Positions 1 to 12,661 of a stretch of DNA of 64,000 nucleotides are shown here, piece by piece. Position numbers and translations under genes: made by a program. Origin of the DNA: Apostichopus japonicus. Taxonomy: Eukaryota; Echinodermata; Holothuroidea; Aspidochirotida; Stichopodidae. The notes under the pieces were generated by a model. The model did not search any database and had not been told where the DNA came from. It worked only from the letters and a program-made list of their open reading frames with translations. The stretch is from contig NC_092564.1 in assembly GCF_037975245.1 (NCBI RefSeq), positions 3,061,984-3,125,983 on the forward strand, in the 5' to 3' direction. Within the stretch, counting starts at the first letter, position 1. Every line of letters begins with the position of its first letter.

Positions 1-845
1 CAAAACAATACTCGGCTTCTTTGTTAATTTGTTAGTGTTTGTCCTACTTGCTTGGCTACTTTATTAACTTGTTGTTTGTCCTGCAGCTCCCGATTGAAGC
101 GTACCTTAACTTTCATTGCTGGTGGGGCACCGGGTTCCTCTCGGTCATAAGTATCTATAGCTGCATCTGCATCTCTGCACTTGTTCTCGTATCTATCTTT
201 GTTCTAATTAACGAAACAAACAAACAAACAAATTAAAGCATATACAGCTCAATTTGAAGAACCTAGGGGAAACATCTGTATGCAATGAATATTAATAATT
301 TAATATGTTTATTCCACTAAGTTTTAAATTTCATGCCACATACCGGCTTTGATGAGCCAACTGTCACCAGAGTCTGCATTTACTGACAGAAATGTAACTT
401 TGATACCAACAATTTTAAATATGTATTGTTTTTGTCACAAATTAAGAGAGACTTGAATGCCACAATGCCCCATTTTTTCGTAATAAATGTAATGTTGTAA
501 GAATAAGAATATGATTGGTTGACTTTTAGTGAGTTTTTAATAGGCTAAAATGTTCAACTGTAGAAAGAAGTACAAGAGAGAAAAATGGCGACTGGCAGTA
601 TGGTAACTATATAGCTATAATCATTCAAAAAGTATGGAAGGCCGGGAATGTCAAAACTATCACACAAGTAAGTATGGAATGCCAAACAATACAATATCAT
701 CAAAATGTGAAGACAATATTTCTTTTACAGAGAATAAGATCCTTCATAAATAACTGCTTTCAAATGTAGATAGAATGTCACAATTGAAAGTATAAGTAGA
801 ATTCCATTGAGAATCAATTGCTCTGTGCAAATATATATATATATG
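1..845. other. Intronic sequence, nothing recognised
   Basis: This should be the intron after exon 4 of the PSTPIP-like gene. AT-rich; no exon, repeat family or RNA gene could be identified. Confidence 0.5.
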
Positions 846-1128
846 TTGGTTAGCATCATGTTTGATCTCTAGAGTAAGGCAAAATATATCACCCAAACAG
901 AACTAGTATTGTTCGATACAGGTAACAAACGCCTACAGTGGAATTACAACCTTCCTTACCCGTTTCGAACCTCTGGACATACAATCGGCATCCATAGCCT
1001 AGTGGTTAGGGTGTCCGCGTACAAAGCGGGAGGCCCGGGTTGGAATCCCAGTGGAGGCTGGAAGTTTTTTCACTGTCCTTGATTTTCCGACTCATTACGA
1101 TTTCAATTATATATATATATATATATGA
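846..1128 (+). mobile_element. tRNA-like SINE unit followed by (TA)n, copy 1
   Basis: The tRNA-like core is at 988-1,059, with an A box (TAGCCTAGTGG) and a B box altered to GGTTGGAATCC. Upstream lies a 130-bp shared leader, 'tattgttcgatacaggtaac' through 'tttcgaacctctgg'. Downstream lies ggaagttttttcactgtcct and then (TA)n. Two further copies at 61.2-61.8 kb have the same leader, core and (TA)n tail. Confidence 0.8.
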
Positions 1129-1517
1129 CTACACAAAGCTCTAAGCATCAGTAATGTAATTTTCCACTAGTAACTATGATACCACCACTAAAAGCCTGCT
1201 CAAACATGACTACAAAGTTAGCAAACTTATCAGTACTAGTCTGGTCACAACCACTATGCACCCTTCCCTCTCCTTACTGATTTCCGTCATCTCTATAAGC
1301 ATCATTGCCGTAAGGCACTGGTAATGTACAAAAGAAGAAAACATGGTAAAGTCAGATGTCTTGTTTGTCAACCTTCCCACCTCTGTCCCCTCTCCCCTTC
1401 CTAATGCTGGCAACTACAGTACCATCATATTCGACAGTCTTGTATCGTTCCAGATTTCAAAATTCAAATCCTATAACTGTTGATGACTAAAGGTATACAT
1501 ATAAGCATTTTACTCAC

Positions 1518-1722
1518 AGATAAAACTTTATGATAACATTCTCGCTTATTGGATTGCAATCGTTTCACTCCGTCTTCTAATCTGGTCCGTCTTTCTTTCT
1601 GATCCAAACGAAACTCTTCCATATTTTTGGATATGGTATGGAAAGCATTTCCAAGTTTGTTGTGGTGTAAACCCTCATTTTCTGATTGTTTCACCATTTC
1701 ATCCCAAGAATCTTTTAGTCCA
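1518..1722 (-). CDS. PSTPIP-like F-BAR gene, exon 4 (gene continues beyond left edge)
   Basis: This 205-bp exon encodes 68 residues starting GLKDSWDEMVKQ, through EEFRLDQKERR, to ECYHKVLS. It corresponds to the second part of the F-BAR coiled coil. PSTPIP1 has the same pattern of S-L/D-x-x-x-[QE]-x-E-N-x-G-x-x-H followed by L-E-E-F-R-x-x-Q-K-E-x-R. The acceptor is ttcttcttattcttcag|T and the donor is TTATCT|GTGAGT in phase 0. The rest of the F-BAR domain, the PEST-phosphatase-binding region and any SH3 domain must lie left of base 1. I found no further exon between 1 and 1,517. PSTPIP2 lacks the SH3 domain, so this window cannot tell PSTPIP1 from PSTPIP2. Confidence 0.9.
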
Positions 1723-1788
1723 CTGAAGAATAAGAAGAAAAAATTTTTAAGTATATATTTGGATATGGATATGAATTTGGATATGGAA

Positions 1789-1813
1789 ATATATATATAT
1801 ATATTTATATAAA

Positions 1814-1865
<52 letters not shown>
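1789..1865. repeat. (TA)n microsatellite
   Basis: A pure tatata run with a few interruptions on the left. It lies just upstream, on the minus strand, of the exon 4 acceptor of the PSTPIP-like gene. Length variation here would change the distance to the branch-point region. Confidence 0.95.
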
Positions 1866-1867
<2 letters not shown>

Positions 1868-3621
1868 TGAAATTAGTCTGCATACAGCCTAATCTAAAGT
1901 ACATGTTCAGACTTCTTTTATTGTTGATTTTCAGGGATGTTACAACAATTGGGAGTAAATGAATTGTTACAGGAGCAGCATCTGGTCATGGAATTGTCCC
2001 TGATCTACCAGGGCTACAATCTGGTGTCATTGTTATTAGGAGACAGGGATTGAGAAATGAAGTGAATATGTATTATCTTTATGTTAGCATACTGTAGATC
2101 CATAGGAATTACGAAAACAAAGTTTTAGTTTCACAAGAGCTTCTAAGAAATGGCTAAACTTGGATAATAAGCCAAAACCCTCACAGTGTACAGCTCAAGA
2201 ATAAATGTGATGCCTGCTGCATCAATCTCAGATTATTGGTATTTTGAACTGCCTTCCACAGCCCAAAATACCTTCTGTAACACACCCCCCACCCACGCCC
2301 CATTATACTGTAGTAGATCCTGGGCAGCCAGATCTATTAAGGCAACCATAATTTAATGACAGGTCCCTTCCAAGAATGTCTCTTCAATGTTTATTATAAA
2401 TACAGTATAGACCACATGAATATTTTCTGCTCTTGTTATACCATCTGTTCTTGGTCTTCTTCTTTTCATTTTCTCTTTTTTTTCGGGGGGGGGGGCAGGG
2501 TGGGGGAGGGAGGGAGGGAGGGATGAGAAATGGTAGTTCCCGGTGAATGTGTCTGCTATAATATTCAGTCTATCATTGCACTCATGTTGGTGTACTTGCA
2601 ATTATGCATGAAATATTCTTTGAAACCGAAACTGAAACCAGAAATTGTTAATAGCTTTTAGTATCCGTATGTGTAAAATTAATATTGCATATTTGATATC
2701 GATACAAAACCATCTTGTCATGCCTAAGTTGTCAGAATAGAGCGATATTTTAAGGAGAACACAAAATGAGAGGGATCTAAAACTCCTCGACCAAAAATGT
2801 TACGACTTGTTGAAATTTACCTAGGATTTACCTAGGATTCATGGAATAATACAAAATTTTCCAAACTATTTCAACCAGAAACCAAATGCTATATATATGC
2901 ACGTGTAACCAACAGTGGGAGGGTTAGGGCCAATTTTTTAGTGAATTAATTCTTTATTATAATTAAACTCTTCTAACTACTAAATGCCATCTGTTGTGAA
3001 GGTTCCAATTATGCTATCAAGAAATATGCTAGAATTTGATTGAAATTAGTCACCAGCAATCCAACTGTCACATTATCATTATAAGTACTGTAAGCGATAT
3101 TGAGTTCTTTCAAGTGTAACTCAAGTAATGGTGAGAGAGAAGTCATGGAAGAAAATACCACCTGCTACCCTGCACATCTCAACTCTGTGAGTTTATTTCC
3201 ACAGCCCTTGCAGGCCCTCTAACTTTAGCATACTTACAAATCCAGCAGATATTACATGAAGTAGATGATCCCAGCTGGTATTCAAACTTTCTTGCTTTTT
3301 GTGACCCAAATTTACAAATCGATCATCTTTGCGATAGCCCAAAGGCAACTGTTACGCCTGCCTGGGAGAGGGAGCTGTATGGGTAGCAGGGGATAATCCC
3401 CCCTCACAATTGAATGTTTTTATATTGTTATTTGGAGCTTAAAGTTGTTAAGTGATTTCATATTTTTCAAATTTTGGCAAATTGGTAATTCTGTGCAAGT
3501 GTTTTCCACATTTTTCTCTGAAACTTTTGACAACCGTAAAAAGGGTTGCAATCCCCAGTTTGAATAGCCAGGATGGAGATAAGAGTGCAGTTGAGTTGCG
3601 TAGACAGGTGGAGATACATAC

Positions 3622-3696
3622 CCTATCTCATCTTTCCCTTTGGCTTGCTGACTGCATCTACTTAGTGCTTTACCATATTGGACTTCTGCTTGAGAT
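3622..3696 (-). CDS. PSTPIP-like F-BAR gene, exon 3
   Basis: This 75-bp exon encodes SQAEVQYGKALS followed by RCSQQAKGKDEI plus two bases of a Gly codon. It is the hallmark F-BAR segment (Q-A-E-x-x-Y-G-K-x-L), where PSTPIP1 has a closely similar stretch ending in T-E-I. The acceptor is tttttgctttctag|A and the donor is ATAGG|GTATGT. The first base A completes AG|A (Arg) from exon 2, and GG joins T of exon 4 to make Gly. Both phases agree, which strongly supports the four-exon model. Intron 2 upstream of this exon is about 12 kb and full of transposable elements. Confidence 0.9.
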
Positions 3697-4170
3697 CTAG
3701 AAAGCAAAAACAAAGAAAAAAATCAATCAATCATTCAATCTGTAAGACATTAATGTCAAATATGTATTATAAGATATAATTAATTATTTAATAATTATTA
3801 AGAACAAAGGATCGTGTGAGTTATATCTGATCACAGCAAAATAACGTGTGGCAAGTCCGTTTTGTTTGTAACTGAGCTACGAAGTATCACAAAACTTAGA
3901 ACTCGTGCAACAGGATACTATGGTTGGTTTACAGTAAGATTACTTTCATTTCGAGACATTACTTTAGCAAAGCTTTATATGAAAATATTATGTCTTTCAA
4001 ACCTGTCAGGTATACTTATGACACTTCCAGGCAAGGAATGCAAACATGATACTTTCTGAGCAGACTTGAATTACAGTCAGCGGATTAACTTTCCAGTAAG
4101 TTTGTTTTTTGCCAAGACTGCATCCATCCTAATTTTTTCTCATTGCAATGTGGAACAGATAAATGCTTAA

Positions 4171-4527
4171 AGGCATTGAAGACTCGCGCACAAAGAAACG
4201 TCTCATGCCAGTAATCTGACCTAGTTTCGAATGAGGTGAAACAGAAGTGTTAGACACCACCATCGATCCCAGAAAATCGAACACTGCTTGCTACCGTCGG
4301 TACTTAGACACTAGTGTACAGTCAATACATACAGCTACGGTCAATATTACCCACAACACAGTGTACATAGCAGTGTGGACATCTCAGGTCCAGCTAAAGA
4401 TAACAAGGTATCACGTTACATTACTGTCTGCATTTTGTAGCGACAAACAGAAAACTTCACTTGCAAGCAACAGAAAGTTAACTTTTTCAGAGCGTAGCAT
4501 GCGGTTTGGGGCGAATCTTCAATGCCT
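4171..4527 (+). mobile_element. TTAA MITE copy 1
   Basis: This 357-bp element starts AGGCATTGAAGACTCGCG and ends in the inverted match GCGAATCTTCAATGCCT. TTAA flanks it at 4,167-4,170 and 4,528-4,531. Including the target site, the ends read TTAAAGGC. This resembles Kolobok/T2-type MITEs, whose termini read TTAAAGG. It has no coding capacity. The internal sequence is shared with copies 2, 3 and 4. Confidence 0.88.
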
Positions 4528-5199
4528 TTAAACAGTAACTTGACACGGGGAGCAGGTAAAGAGGGACAACTAGTAAGATAATACTGTACAGTATGTCGTA
4601 CTCCTCGATTACGGCCAAGAGCACTATGACAGCAAAACAACAACAGCTGAATACAGATGTAAAGTAAAACTTTTAGGAAGTGTTCGCTTCAAAGATGATA
4701 GAACAGTGTACTCAAGGACGCTGGGATCAACATTTCCATAACCACAATTTCTAGTTTTGTTTATTGTCATTCATGGCATGAACATTTTGCAGAGCTTTCA
4801 GTTTTAGAAACTTAAACTACAAGTACAATAGGTTGCTATGTTGACTATCATTAATTATCATTTCATGAGCAACACTTCCTGAAAACAATATTTATGGAAC
4901 TTTGTAGCGGGAAGCGAGCAATGTACAGTACAGTGTCAGACACTACATACAGCATGTCACATAACATATTCTGAAAGTATATAAACATCAGAATAATGCT
5001 CTGGTCACTCTTTCAAGAAGCATTAAATTGAGTGTCAGTAGTTTCATACTCTAGCTTAATTGTCTATACTTAAAATCCTTAAGAAAATGTGCTTCATTTA
5101 TCTATAGGCTATAGAGCCTAACCATGTGCACTGGCTATTGTGGCTCGAGTATCCATGCATGTTAAAGTTTCATTTAAAATAATGAGAACATAAAAATAT

Positions 5200-6420
5200 C
5201 AAACTTTCAGATTTGCTGTTGTGAATATAAATTTATATAATGTGAGATACAACATGTCCAAAGTATCACTTGCTAATGAGGGTTCTGCAGGACCTGATTG
5301 ACCATATAAAACATGAAAGTTGCTTGGCCCTTTCCAGAGACGGGACCAACCAGCCCTCCTCCTTGAAGTTGAGAATGCGCCCAAGTATTTGACTGACTGA
5401 GCTGGTTGTAGATGGGAGTTCCATCTGTTGACTAACAATCCTAATTGCTAGAGTAGCCATTCCGTGACCTGAGTATTGTGAGCGGCTTCCTAAGATGAGC
5501 CAGTCGGTAATGTAGACGAATAGGGGGATTCCCTTGGTCTGAGGTCCGTAAAGTCTGGTAAAGCTAGACTTCAAGAGGGTGTCCCATTTGGGGAATTCCT
5601 CTTGAGCCAATTTTCCGATTTGGCCCCCAAAGAGATCCTCTCGCAACATGGGAAGGTACCGGGGCAAGTCCCTTATCTCCCCTGCCAGCCACTTCATCAA
5701 AGCGTAGGACCTTTGTGCGTCTGGATCATACCATCAGGAGGGACATACTAGCTAACTGGTCATATAACAGTCTGACCAAGGGGCCTAAAAACCATAAGAT
5801 CTGGGGTAGCTTCCCTGTTTAGAATAAGGTACTCGTTTCCCAGGGATTGCTTGTGGTGTCTGAACAGTACCTCTGCTGCGAACAAGAAAGTGGAGGCAAA
5901 CTTCATGTCTGTTCGAGATACCAGGTTGATGAGCAGGTCTTCCATTTTCTTTCTCTGGGGGAATCTGAAGGTCCCCAATGACATTCCTTGCTCTGCTCTG
6001 TGTGTAGATGTCCCTGGAGGCTTTTAAACAATTGCTTCCATGTCTGATCCTGCAGTACTCTCAATGCTCTGTCCTGCTCGAGTCCATTTTCTCTTCTTCT
6101 GCGACAGGTCCACTCTGTCAAAGCATACCGTGTCCACCGGTATAAAGGGAGCTGATTCTTCCTTGACTCAATCTTCCCCCTCTAACTGGCCATGGACGTC
6201 TTGGGCTCCCATGTAGGTTGCAGGTCCTCAAACCCCAGCCTGATCTTTAAAATCTCAATCGCTCTGAGATGAGCTCCGTTGGGAGATCAATGCCTTTGGT
6301 GTCTATATCATCCTCCTGCTCCCTCAAACTCATCATGCCGTCCTCAAACTGCGACCCAGTTTCTGAGGCTCGGATATCCAGTGAATCGGATCTGGGAACA
6401 AACATCTACAAAAGAAACAT
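5200..6420 (-). mobile_element. DIRS-like retrotransposon relic (gag-like part plus RT fragment)
   Basis: Read on the minus strand, an acidic leader (about 6,400-6,240) is followed by a gag-like piece (about 5,984-5,760, FPQRKKMEDLLINLVSRTD). A pol piece then follows in shifting frames: FVYITDWLILGSRS, QLGLLVNR, SVKYLGA and LVPSLERAKQL. The order [YF]-x-x-D-W-L-I, L-G-L-L-V-N, x-Y-L-G-A, L-V-x-P-S-x-E-R is that of DIRS/Ngaro-type reverse transcriptases. The catalytic pair is changed (TD instead of DD) and there are many stops and frameshifts. No terminal repeats or tyrosine recombinase were seen. It sits in intron 2 of the PSTPIP-like gene, in sense orientation. Confidence 0.55.
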
Positions 6421-7045
6421 GTGTAGCAACAAGCAACCATGCTTCGCGCAACCCGGACCTATACAACAGAAAACACATGTGAGGGACGATCCTGAAGGGA
6501 AAACTAATTTCATTCACAACATTGAAAATGCAAAGGATACTTAAGTAGTGACTCCTAACAGATGAAAACTAGTTGAAATAGCTTCTTCTTGAAGTAGCTC
6601 GTAGAACAAACCTATATAATATGTACTGTACATATTATATATATACACTAATATACACAATGATGTAACACAGCAATATACAGTATGTAGTACAGTAACA
6701 TAAACCGAGACATGTGGAAAGTATAAAGATCCAATAAGGTTCAATTACCACATGTTATAGCCTATCAATACAGTAGATAGTATGATCAGATTCCACCAGA
6801 AATTAAAAATGAATTATACTTGTTAAGGGAATTTAAACTGCTCGAAGCAATAAGGAAAACATGTGTGCATGCCTTGATGTTTACTGACATATAATTCCGA
6901 TTAATCGATACAGTACTTCAGGATAGTGTCTCATATTCAAAACTTTAGTTTTCTTGTTACACTGTGATTTATATGTTGGCGGTTTTCTTTGTTACTTTTT
7001 ATAATATGGGACTGATACAGTGGTTACACGTTGACTTTGACGAGA

Positions 7046-7353
7046 GCGTGGTGGCCAATTAGCTAAGGCGTCGGACTCGTGATCCAAGGATTGCTGGTTC
7101 GATTCCTGCCTAGTTCATTACGTTGTGTCCTTGGGCAAGATGCTTTATCTCACTTGCCTCTCTCCACCCAGGGGTTAAATGGGTACCTGTGAGGTAACTT
7201 GTCATTGGGCGCAGTATGTAACTGCTGCCGACTGGAGGGATTGTCTCTGGGACAGGTTATCATTGACCAGGGGTAATATTACGTCTGTAAAGCGCTTTGA
7301 GACCTATCACTGGTATAAAGCGCTATATAAATCGAACATTACATTATTATTAA
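7046..7353 (+). mobile_element. tRNA-derived SINE with conserved tail
   Basis: The head is tRNA-like, with an A box (ttagctaaggcg) and a B box (GGTTCGATTCC). It is followed by a body containing gttgtgtccttgggcaagat, 'ccacccaggggttaaatggg', and 'aaagcgctttgagacc' near the end. This body is the conserved tail shared by many deuterostome SINEs. The element ends in a short attatt-type run. It lies in intron 2 of the PSTPIP-like gene, opposite to the gene's direction. Confidence 0.85.
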
Positions 7354-7999
7354 CATGGCAACTGCAGTGTCTATCAGTTCAGCTACAAATGTATAACACA
7401 GTTCATGTTAGGTTCTAATGGGGACACAGGAATTCAGTTACAGTTCACAAACATACCGTACTTTCTATTTGCTAATCGATACATTTGGTGAAGAAAGTCC
7501 AAACATCAAGGGAAGTTTAAGGTATTGTAAGTTCAATGACTTGAGTATTAATGTTCCAAACTGTATGAGTTGATAAATTAGTAGGAATTTGTTAATTACC
7601 CCAGCTGTCTTAATGGTTGCCAGGGTGATAGAGGATATGTGGAAAGAGCAAACATTTAAGTGCATTGTCATTAAAATGATAGGAAGGTGAAATACCAATG
7701 CACTTAATATTGGCACAATGTATGTAAATACCCCATATATTCCAAAACTTACTGGGTCTGGTACTGGTTCCAAAACTTACTAGTTCGCGGACTGCTACGC
7801 CCGCTAAAAAAACCTAAGGGCAGAAACGCACTAGGAAAAACATTCCCCAAAACCTTCCCTTTCAACAAAAAGGATACTTATCGGGCTGGAAAAGACTGCT
7901 AATACTCCTAAGAATCCAAGGAAAGAAAACTTCCAACGATCCCAAATATAACCAAGACGAAATCTGAGGGAAATGTTTCCACAAGAAATCTGTGTGATG

Positions 8000-9330
8000 A
8001 CACTTTCAATGGTAGAATGAAGGGAAGGGTAGAATGAAGGGAAGGGCAGTGACCGGGGATCTGGTTCATAGAGGGCGCACAGTGCTATTATTTTACCAGG
8101 ACTTTATAGGCACGGTAGAACGAGGTGCTAAGGTTGTGAGGAGACAGGTAAGCGAGGAGCGAAGTAAATATAGCCGTATAGGTCTATAGTTGCAGTAGCA
8201 TGAATCAGATCTGAATAGGGAGCAATTGTTCCTCTTGATCTGTTAGATCATAATTCCCACAGATTATACAATCTTGAAGAAAATACTTGGCTGGTAAAAG
8301 TTGCTGCATTTTGCACTTGGCAATAATGTATCATCACTATATACTGTACTTACAGTAGATATATACTGACCAATTATAAAACCACATACATTACTGCATA
8401 CTCACACCTTATTCTGTATAAAATTAAGCCATTCCGTTAACCAGCGTTATACCAGGAAGTCTGGAGTTCTTAACATTAAAACCCTTTCATACAATAGAAT
8501 ATACTGTATTTTATAAGGACAGCAACCTGTGCAACTGCCAGAGTGTATATGGCTAGAAACCAAAGGTGATGGTTCCATTTATGGTCTATATTCTATAAAA
8601 CTTTACAACCTAACTTCCTGATGTATATATATACTGTATATACGGTACTCATCTATTTATAAAGATTATAAAATGACAACAACCTCTTTATTTGAACTAA
8701 TGCTTAAAGCTGTCTCGGGTTCTCCCTGAATATGATTGTAACCACTCGTGCTGTTCTACCTCGATATCAGCACAATTAGATCTTTTAAGATTTATACTAA
8801 TAAGAAATCAATTGAATAATCAATAATTACAATTGATATTTCTGTTAACTGTTTTCTGCACACACTTTTAACACACGTTTAACCACTACACGTTTAACCA
8901 TGTGCAAGCACCAGTGTGCGTCTGTGTTGTAGAACGAGGAGACTGATCGTTAATCTTGTACAGCTAATTACATAAATAATTACCGCAGTGCTTAGGTTGT
9001 GAGAAGACAGGTAAGCAAAAGACCAAAATTGAATAAAATGTTCTCATATATCATTAGAAATGAAAGTTGAAGATTTCAAGAGCTTTTCTTCCATTTGATC
9101 TTGCTATAATTCTATAACTTACTTAATATTAAGCATAAACTTTTAACAAGCATTTACAGGAAATTTGTAAATGATTGAGTTTAAAATGTTAGCAATTGAA
9201 CTGAGCAGTTAATTTTTCACTAAAAATAGTCAAAGTTCATAAACTGAATGATCTAAGAGAGCTTTCGGGTTTGAGTGTAATACAGTATTACCGATATCGA
9301 GTGATAGCCAATATGTACTTACAAGTAGAG
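8000..9330. other. Intron 2 interval with a small dispersed repeat
   Basis: A motif of about 60 bp, 'ggcacggtagaacgaggtgc' with aggttgtgaggagacaggta, occurs at 8,110-8,170, partly at 8,985-9,015, and again at 31,550-31,605. It marks an unnamed dispersed repeat. Otherwise nothing was recognised. Confidence 0.5.
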
Positions 9331-9426
9331 CTCTAGATTAAGAACACTAAATTGCATGTCAGAACACTATACTTCAAGACCTGGTTACAGTAACAGGTAT
9401 TATGAAAGCATGCATGCATGTAAAGG

Positions 9427-9706
9427 GATAGGGGCAGGCAATGGAGGTAGGCGATGGGAGTAGATGATGGGGGCAGGCGATGGGGGCAGGCGATGCGGGC
9501 AGGCGATGCGGGCAGGCGATGGGGGCAGGCGATGGGGGCAGACGATGGGGGCAGGCGATGGGGGCAGGCGATGGAGTAGGCGATGGGGGCAGGCGATGGG
9601 GGCAGGCCATGGGGGCAGGCCATGGGGGAAGGCGATGGGGGCAGGCGATGGGGGCAGGCGATGGAGGCAGGCGATAAGGGGCAGGCGATGGGGGCAGGGG
9701 ATGGGA
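9427..9706 (+). repeat. 13-bp G-rich minisatellite
   Basis: The unit is gcgatgggggcag, about 20 copies with minor variants (gcgatgcgggcag, gccatgggggcag). Because 13 is not a multiple of three, all frames are open on both strands and give Pro/Arg/His- or Gly/Arg-rich peptides. These are not credible proteins. Runs of four to five G every 13 bases could form G-quadruplexes. It lies in intron 2 of the PSTPIP-like gene. Confidence 0.95.
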
Positions 9707-10555
9707 AATGGAAGGGAAGGAAAATTAGGTACATGGATGGGAATAGGAAGAGGAGGAGGAAGTGATGGCATAGGGCCAAAATTTAAAACTCAAACAAACA
9801 ACTTATTGGAAACAAAAAGTGATTTTCCAATGGGTGGGGGAACAGTGATGTAATGTACTTCTTACCCCATAATCTATATCTATTAATTATTTGACCCTTA
9901 GGTCACAGGTCACAATCAACTAATCTGAATAGATAATATAGACCTTATGAAGATTAAGATAAAGCTTCAATATTTTAAGTAAAACTAAACCTCTGTCCAC
10001 TACAAAGACATTTTTCACAGTGCTCAAGGTGTCAATCTCAGTGCTACAGTAAGTACTGCATATTAAATAACTGTATGAGTTTGATTCAAAAGTGAAAATT
10101 GGATCTCCATTTCCATTGAACACACAGCTTTATGTTTGAAATTAGTTCCACATCATAATGTTTATTACTTAATTAGTGTCAATCTTGAATGCCATTATAT
10201 CATGTTTATGTTTAGCAGAGCAGGGTGTTAAGTTTCATTTGGCTAAAGTCGTTCTATAATAATTTCATATTTCTCACAGTTCTATTTACTGTATTCTTGT
10301 TTTCCCTGGCTGTTTAGTATATATATATGGCTAGTATATCACAGGTACTGTAACTACAGTATTAGGCCGCATTATTTTGTTTCAATTAACAATTTCAATT
10401 AACACAAGCCTACAAGTCACCGAGCCAGGTCTGGTCCTGAGGAAAAAAAATATATATGTCACTACTGTAGGTCCCCTTCTTGAATGTATCTTTTCAAAAG
10501 AATACAAATGTATGATAATTTGTAGGTTCGGTTAAATACTTTAAGTGTCACATCC

Positions 10556-10912
10556 TGTTTGCAGGTTCAAATCTGATTTCCCGTTTGGATTATCACTCTT
10601 CGGTCTGGAGAGCACATATTAAAATAAATGTTCTGAAACCAAAAATGAGGATACCATGCTCTAATTATGCTGAGTAATATTACCATGTATATACCTGGTT
10701 AAAACTACAACATACGCTGTACTAAAATATGTTTCCAGGTTCAAATCTGATTCCCTGTTTGGATTATCACTCTTTGGTCTGGAGAGTACATATTAAAATA
10801 AATGTTCTGAAACCAATAATGAGGATACCATACTCTTATTATGCTGAGTAACATTACCATGTAGTACCTGGTGAAACGACAACACACGCCGCCCCCGTAC
10901 TTAAATATAAAG
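10556..10912 (+). repeat. Tandem duplication of about 178 bp
   Basis: 10,556-10,733 and 10,734-10,912 are similar throughout, for example aggttcaaatctgattyccy and gtctggagagyacatattaa, with scattered substitutions and small indels. No function is evident. Confidence 0.85.
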
Positions 10913-12048
10913 TTAAAGGAAATTGACTTTTTAAATATAAACTTGAACTTTTGAATTACAGTAGCTGAATTCCTTATTTGACAATGCACAGCTTGTTGTA
11001 CATGTACTGTGCTGTATGTAGTAAGTCTGGAAACCTTCAAAAGTGTCTGCCATCAATTTTTAATAAATGATGAAGTAAACAGATAATGTTAACATATCAG
11101 GCTGGTTTGGATAAATCTAAATAATTCCTTGACAAATTGTGTAAGAATTGTGTACAGGTCCCCTCCCCAAAGACACCCCTTCCCCAAGACAACCCTCCCC
11201 AAGACACCCCTACCCAAAGACACACCCCCTCCCAGTCTGTGATGAACCTCAAAAAGTACATAAATGAGAAGTGTCCCTGATCACTGGACTTTTCTTGACT
11301 GAATAAGGTGGAAGGGGGGGGTAGGAGGAGGGTTCATAATATCAGATTCCATGGAATTCACATTTCACAGAGATGAATGGATTGTGTTAACATTTACAAT
11401 TTAGGAAGTGTAGGGGGGTAAATTTATGGAGACCCTCCCACTCCCTTCCTCGCCCCCCCCCTCAACCAATCTCTCTCTTATATCACCATCACTTCTTTCT
11501 TTTATTATTCCAAAACTGACCATACCAGGTTTGGATACTTAAAAGTGAAGGGATTTTACCTGTCTTCTCGAGTGAAGTAAACATTAATAGTTTACTGAAC
11601 CAAGAACTGCTACCAACCAGGTGTTTGGACTACTACGCAATTATGGGCTACAGGTATAGTTGTTGTCTATATTTATCTACTGTAGCTAGACCAATTTTAA
11701 TTGCAATTTTTGGCATTAACTGATCAGCAGAAACAGTAATTATGCCTAATATCTGATCAATTATCCCTGTGCATGCACTGATACATCCATTCAATATATG
11801 CATGACCTTGCTAAGTTTGAAGTTTGTATGCACCTATTCACACCCACTTTTCACATTCTACACAGCATTGTCAACGTCATTTTTGAAAAAAAGGTCTATA
11901 TAACTATTATTAGCTCCTTTTGTTCCAGCAACAGCCCACCTATCAGAACAAAAGACATATCAATCTAATGTTTAACTCTTTGAATTCAGAACACTTATGA
12001 AAATAAATACTTCCTGTATACCTGTGGTCAGAGCCTTTTCATCCTTAA

Positions 12049-12402
12049 AGGCATTGAAGACTCGCCCCAAACCGCGTGCGGCCATTTGAAAAAGTTAACT
12101 TTCTGTTGCTTGCAAGTGACGTTTTGTTCGTGTCGCTACAAAATGCAGACAGTAATGAAACATGATACCTTGTTATCTTTAGCTGGACCTGAGATGTCCA
12201 TCGCTGTATCGTTTGTATACTGTGATGTGGGTATTGACTGCAGCTGTATGTACTGACTGTACACTAGTGTCTAATTACCCACGGTACCAAGCTGTGTGTG
12301 TATTTTCTGCGATCGATGGTGGTGTTTAACACTTCTGTTACACTTCATTCGAAACTAGGTCAAATTACCGGCATTAGACATTTCTTTTTGTCTTCACACC
12401 CT
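12049..12402 (-). mobile_element. TTAA MITE copy 2
   Basis: This 354-bp element lies in the opposite internal orientation to copy 1. It has AGGCATTGAAGACTCGCC at one end and a slightly diverged AGGGTGTGAAGAC at the other. TTAA is present at 12,045-12,048 and 12,403-12,406. It forms part of the left copy of the local duplication. Confidence 0.85.
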
Positions 12403-12661
12403 TTAAGTAGTTATAAATAATATCTTGAATTTCTTAGATAGAGCAGAAAACTACCGTAGGCTGGGATCAAGTGAAAAAAAGTCCAGATTCTGATCTGACG
12501 ACCATTCAAATTATAATAACGTCTAACGACATATAAATATACGGAAAACACGTAGCAAGATGGCTTCTTAATCTGTTAAAATTAACCACAAGTTAGGCCA
12601 ACTAGTGCAACTGAATTAAGTTAATGCAGCTTCTAAATGAATTTGAATTTTCTTAACTTAA

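Noticed and set aside
988-1059. Functional tRNA gene
   Set aside because: It has an altered B box and mismatched acceptor stem, and it is embedded in a repeated leader/tail unit shared with two other copies. It is a SINE head.
1464-1904. 146-codon minus-strand frame as one protein
   Set aside because: Its first half is an IY repeat from the (TA)n array. Only 1,722-1,518 is exon, and the join to the array is intronic.
9333-9853. Several long Pro/His/Arg or Gly/Arg-rich frames on both strands
   Set aside because: They are produced by the 13-bp tandem repeat, which keeps every frame open. There are no start context, splice sites or domains.
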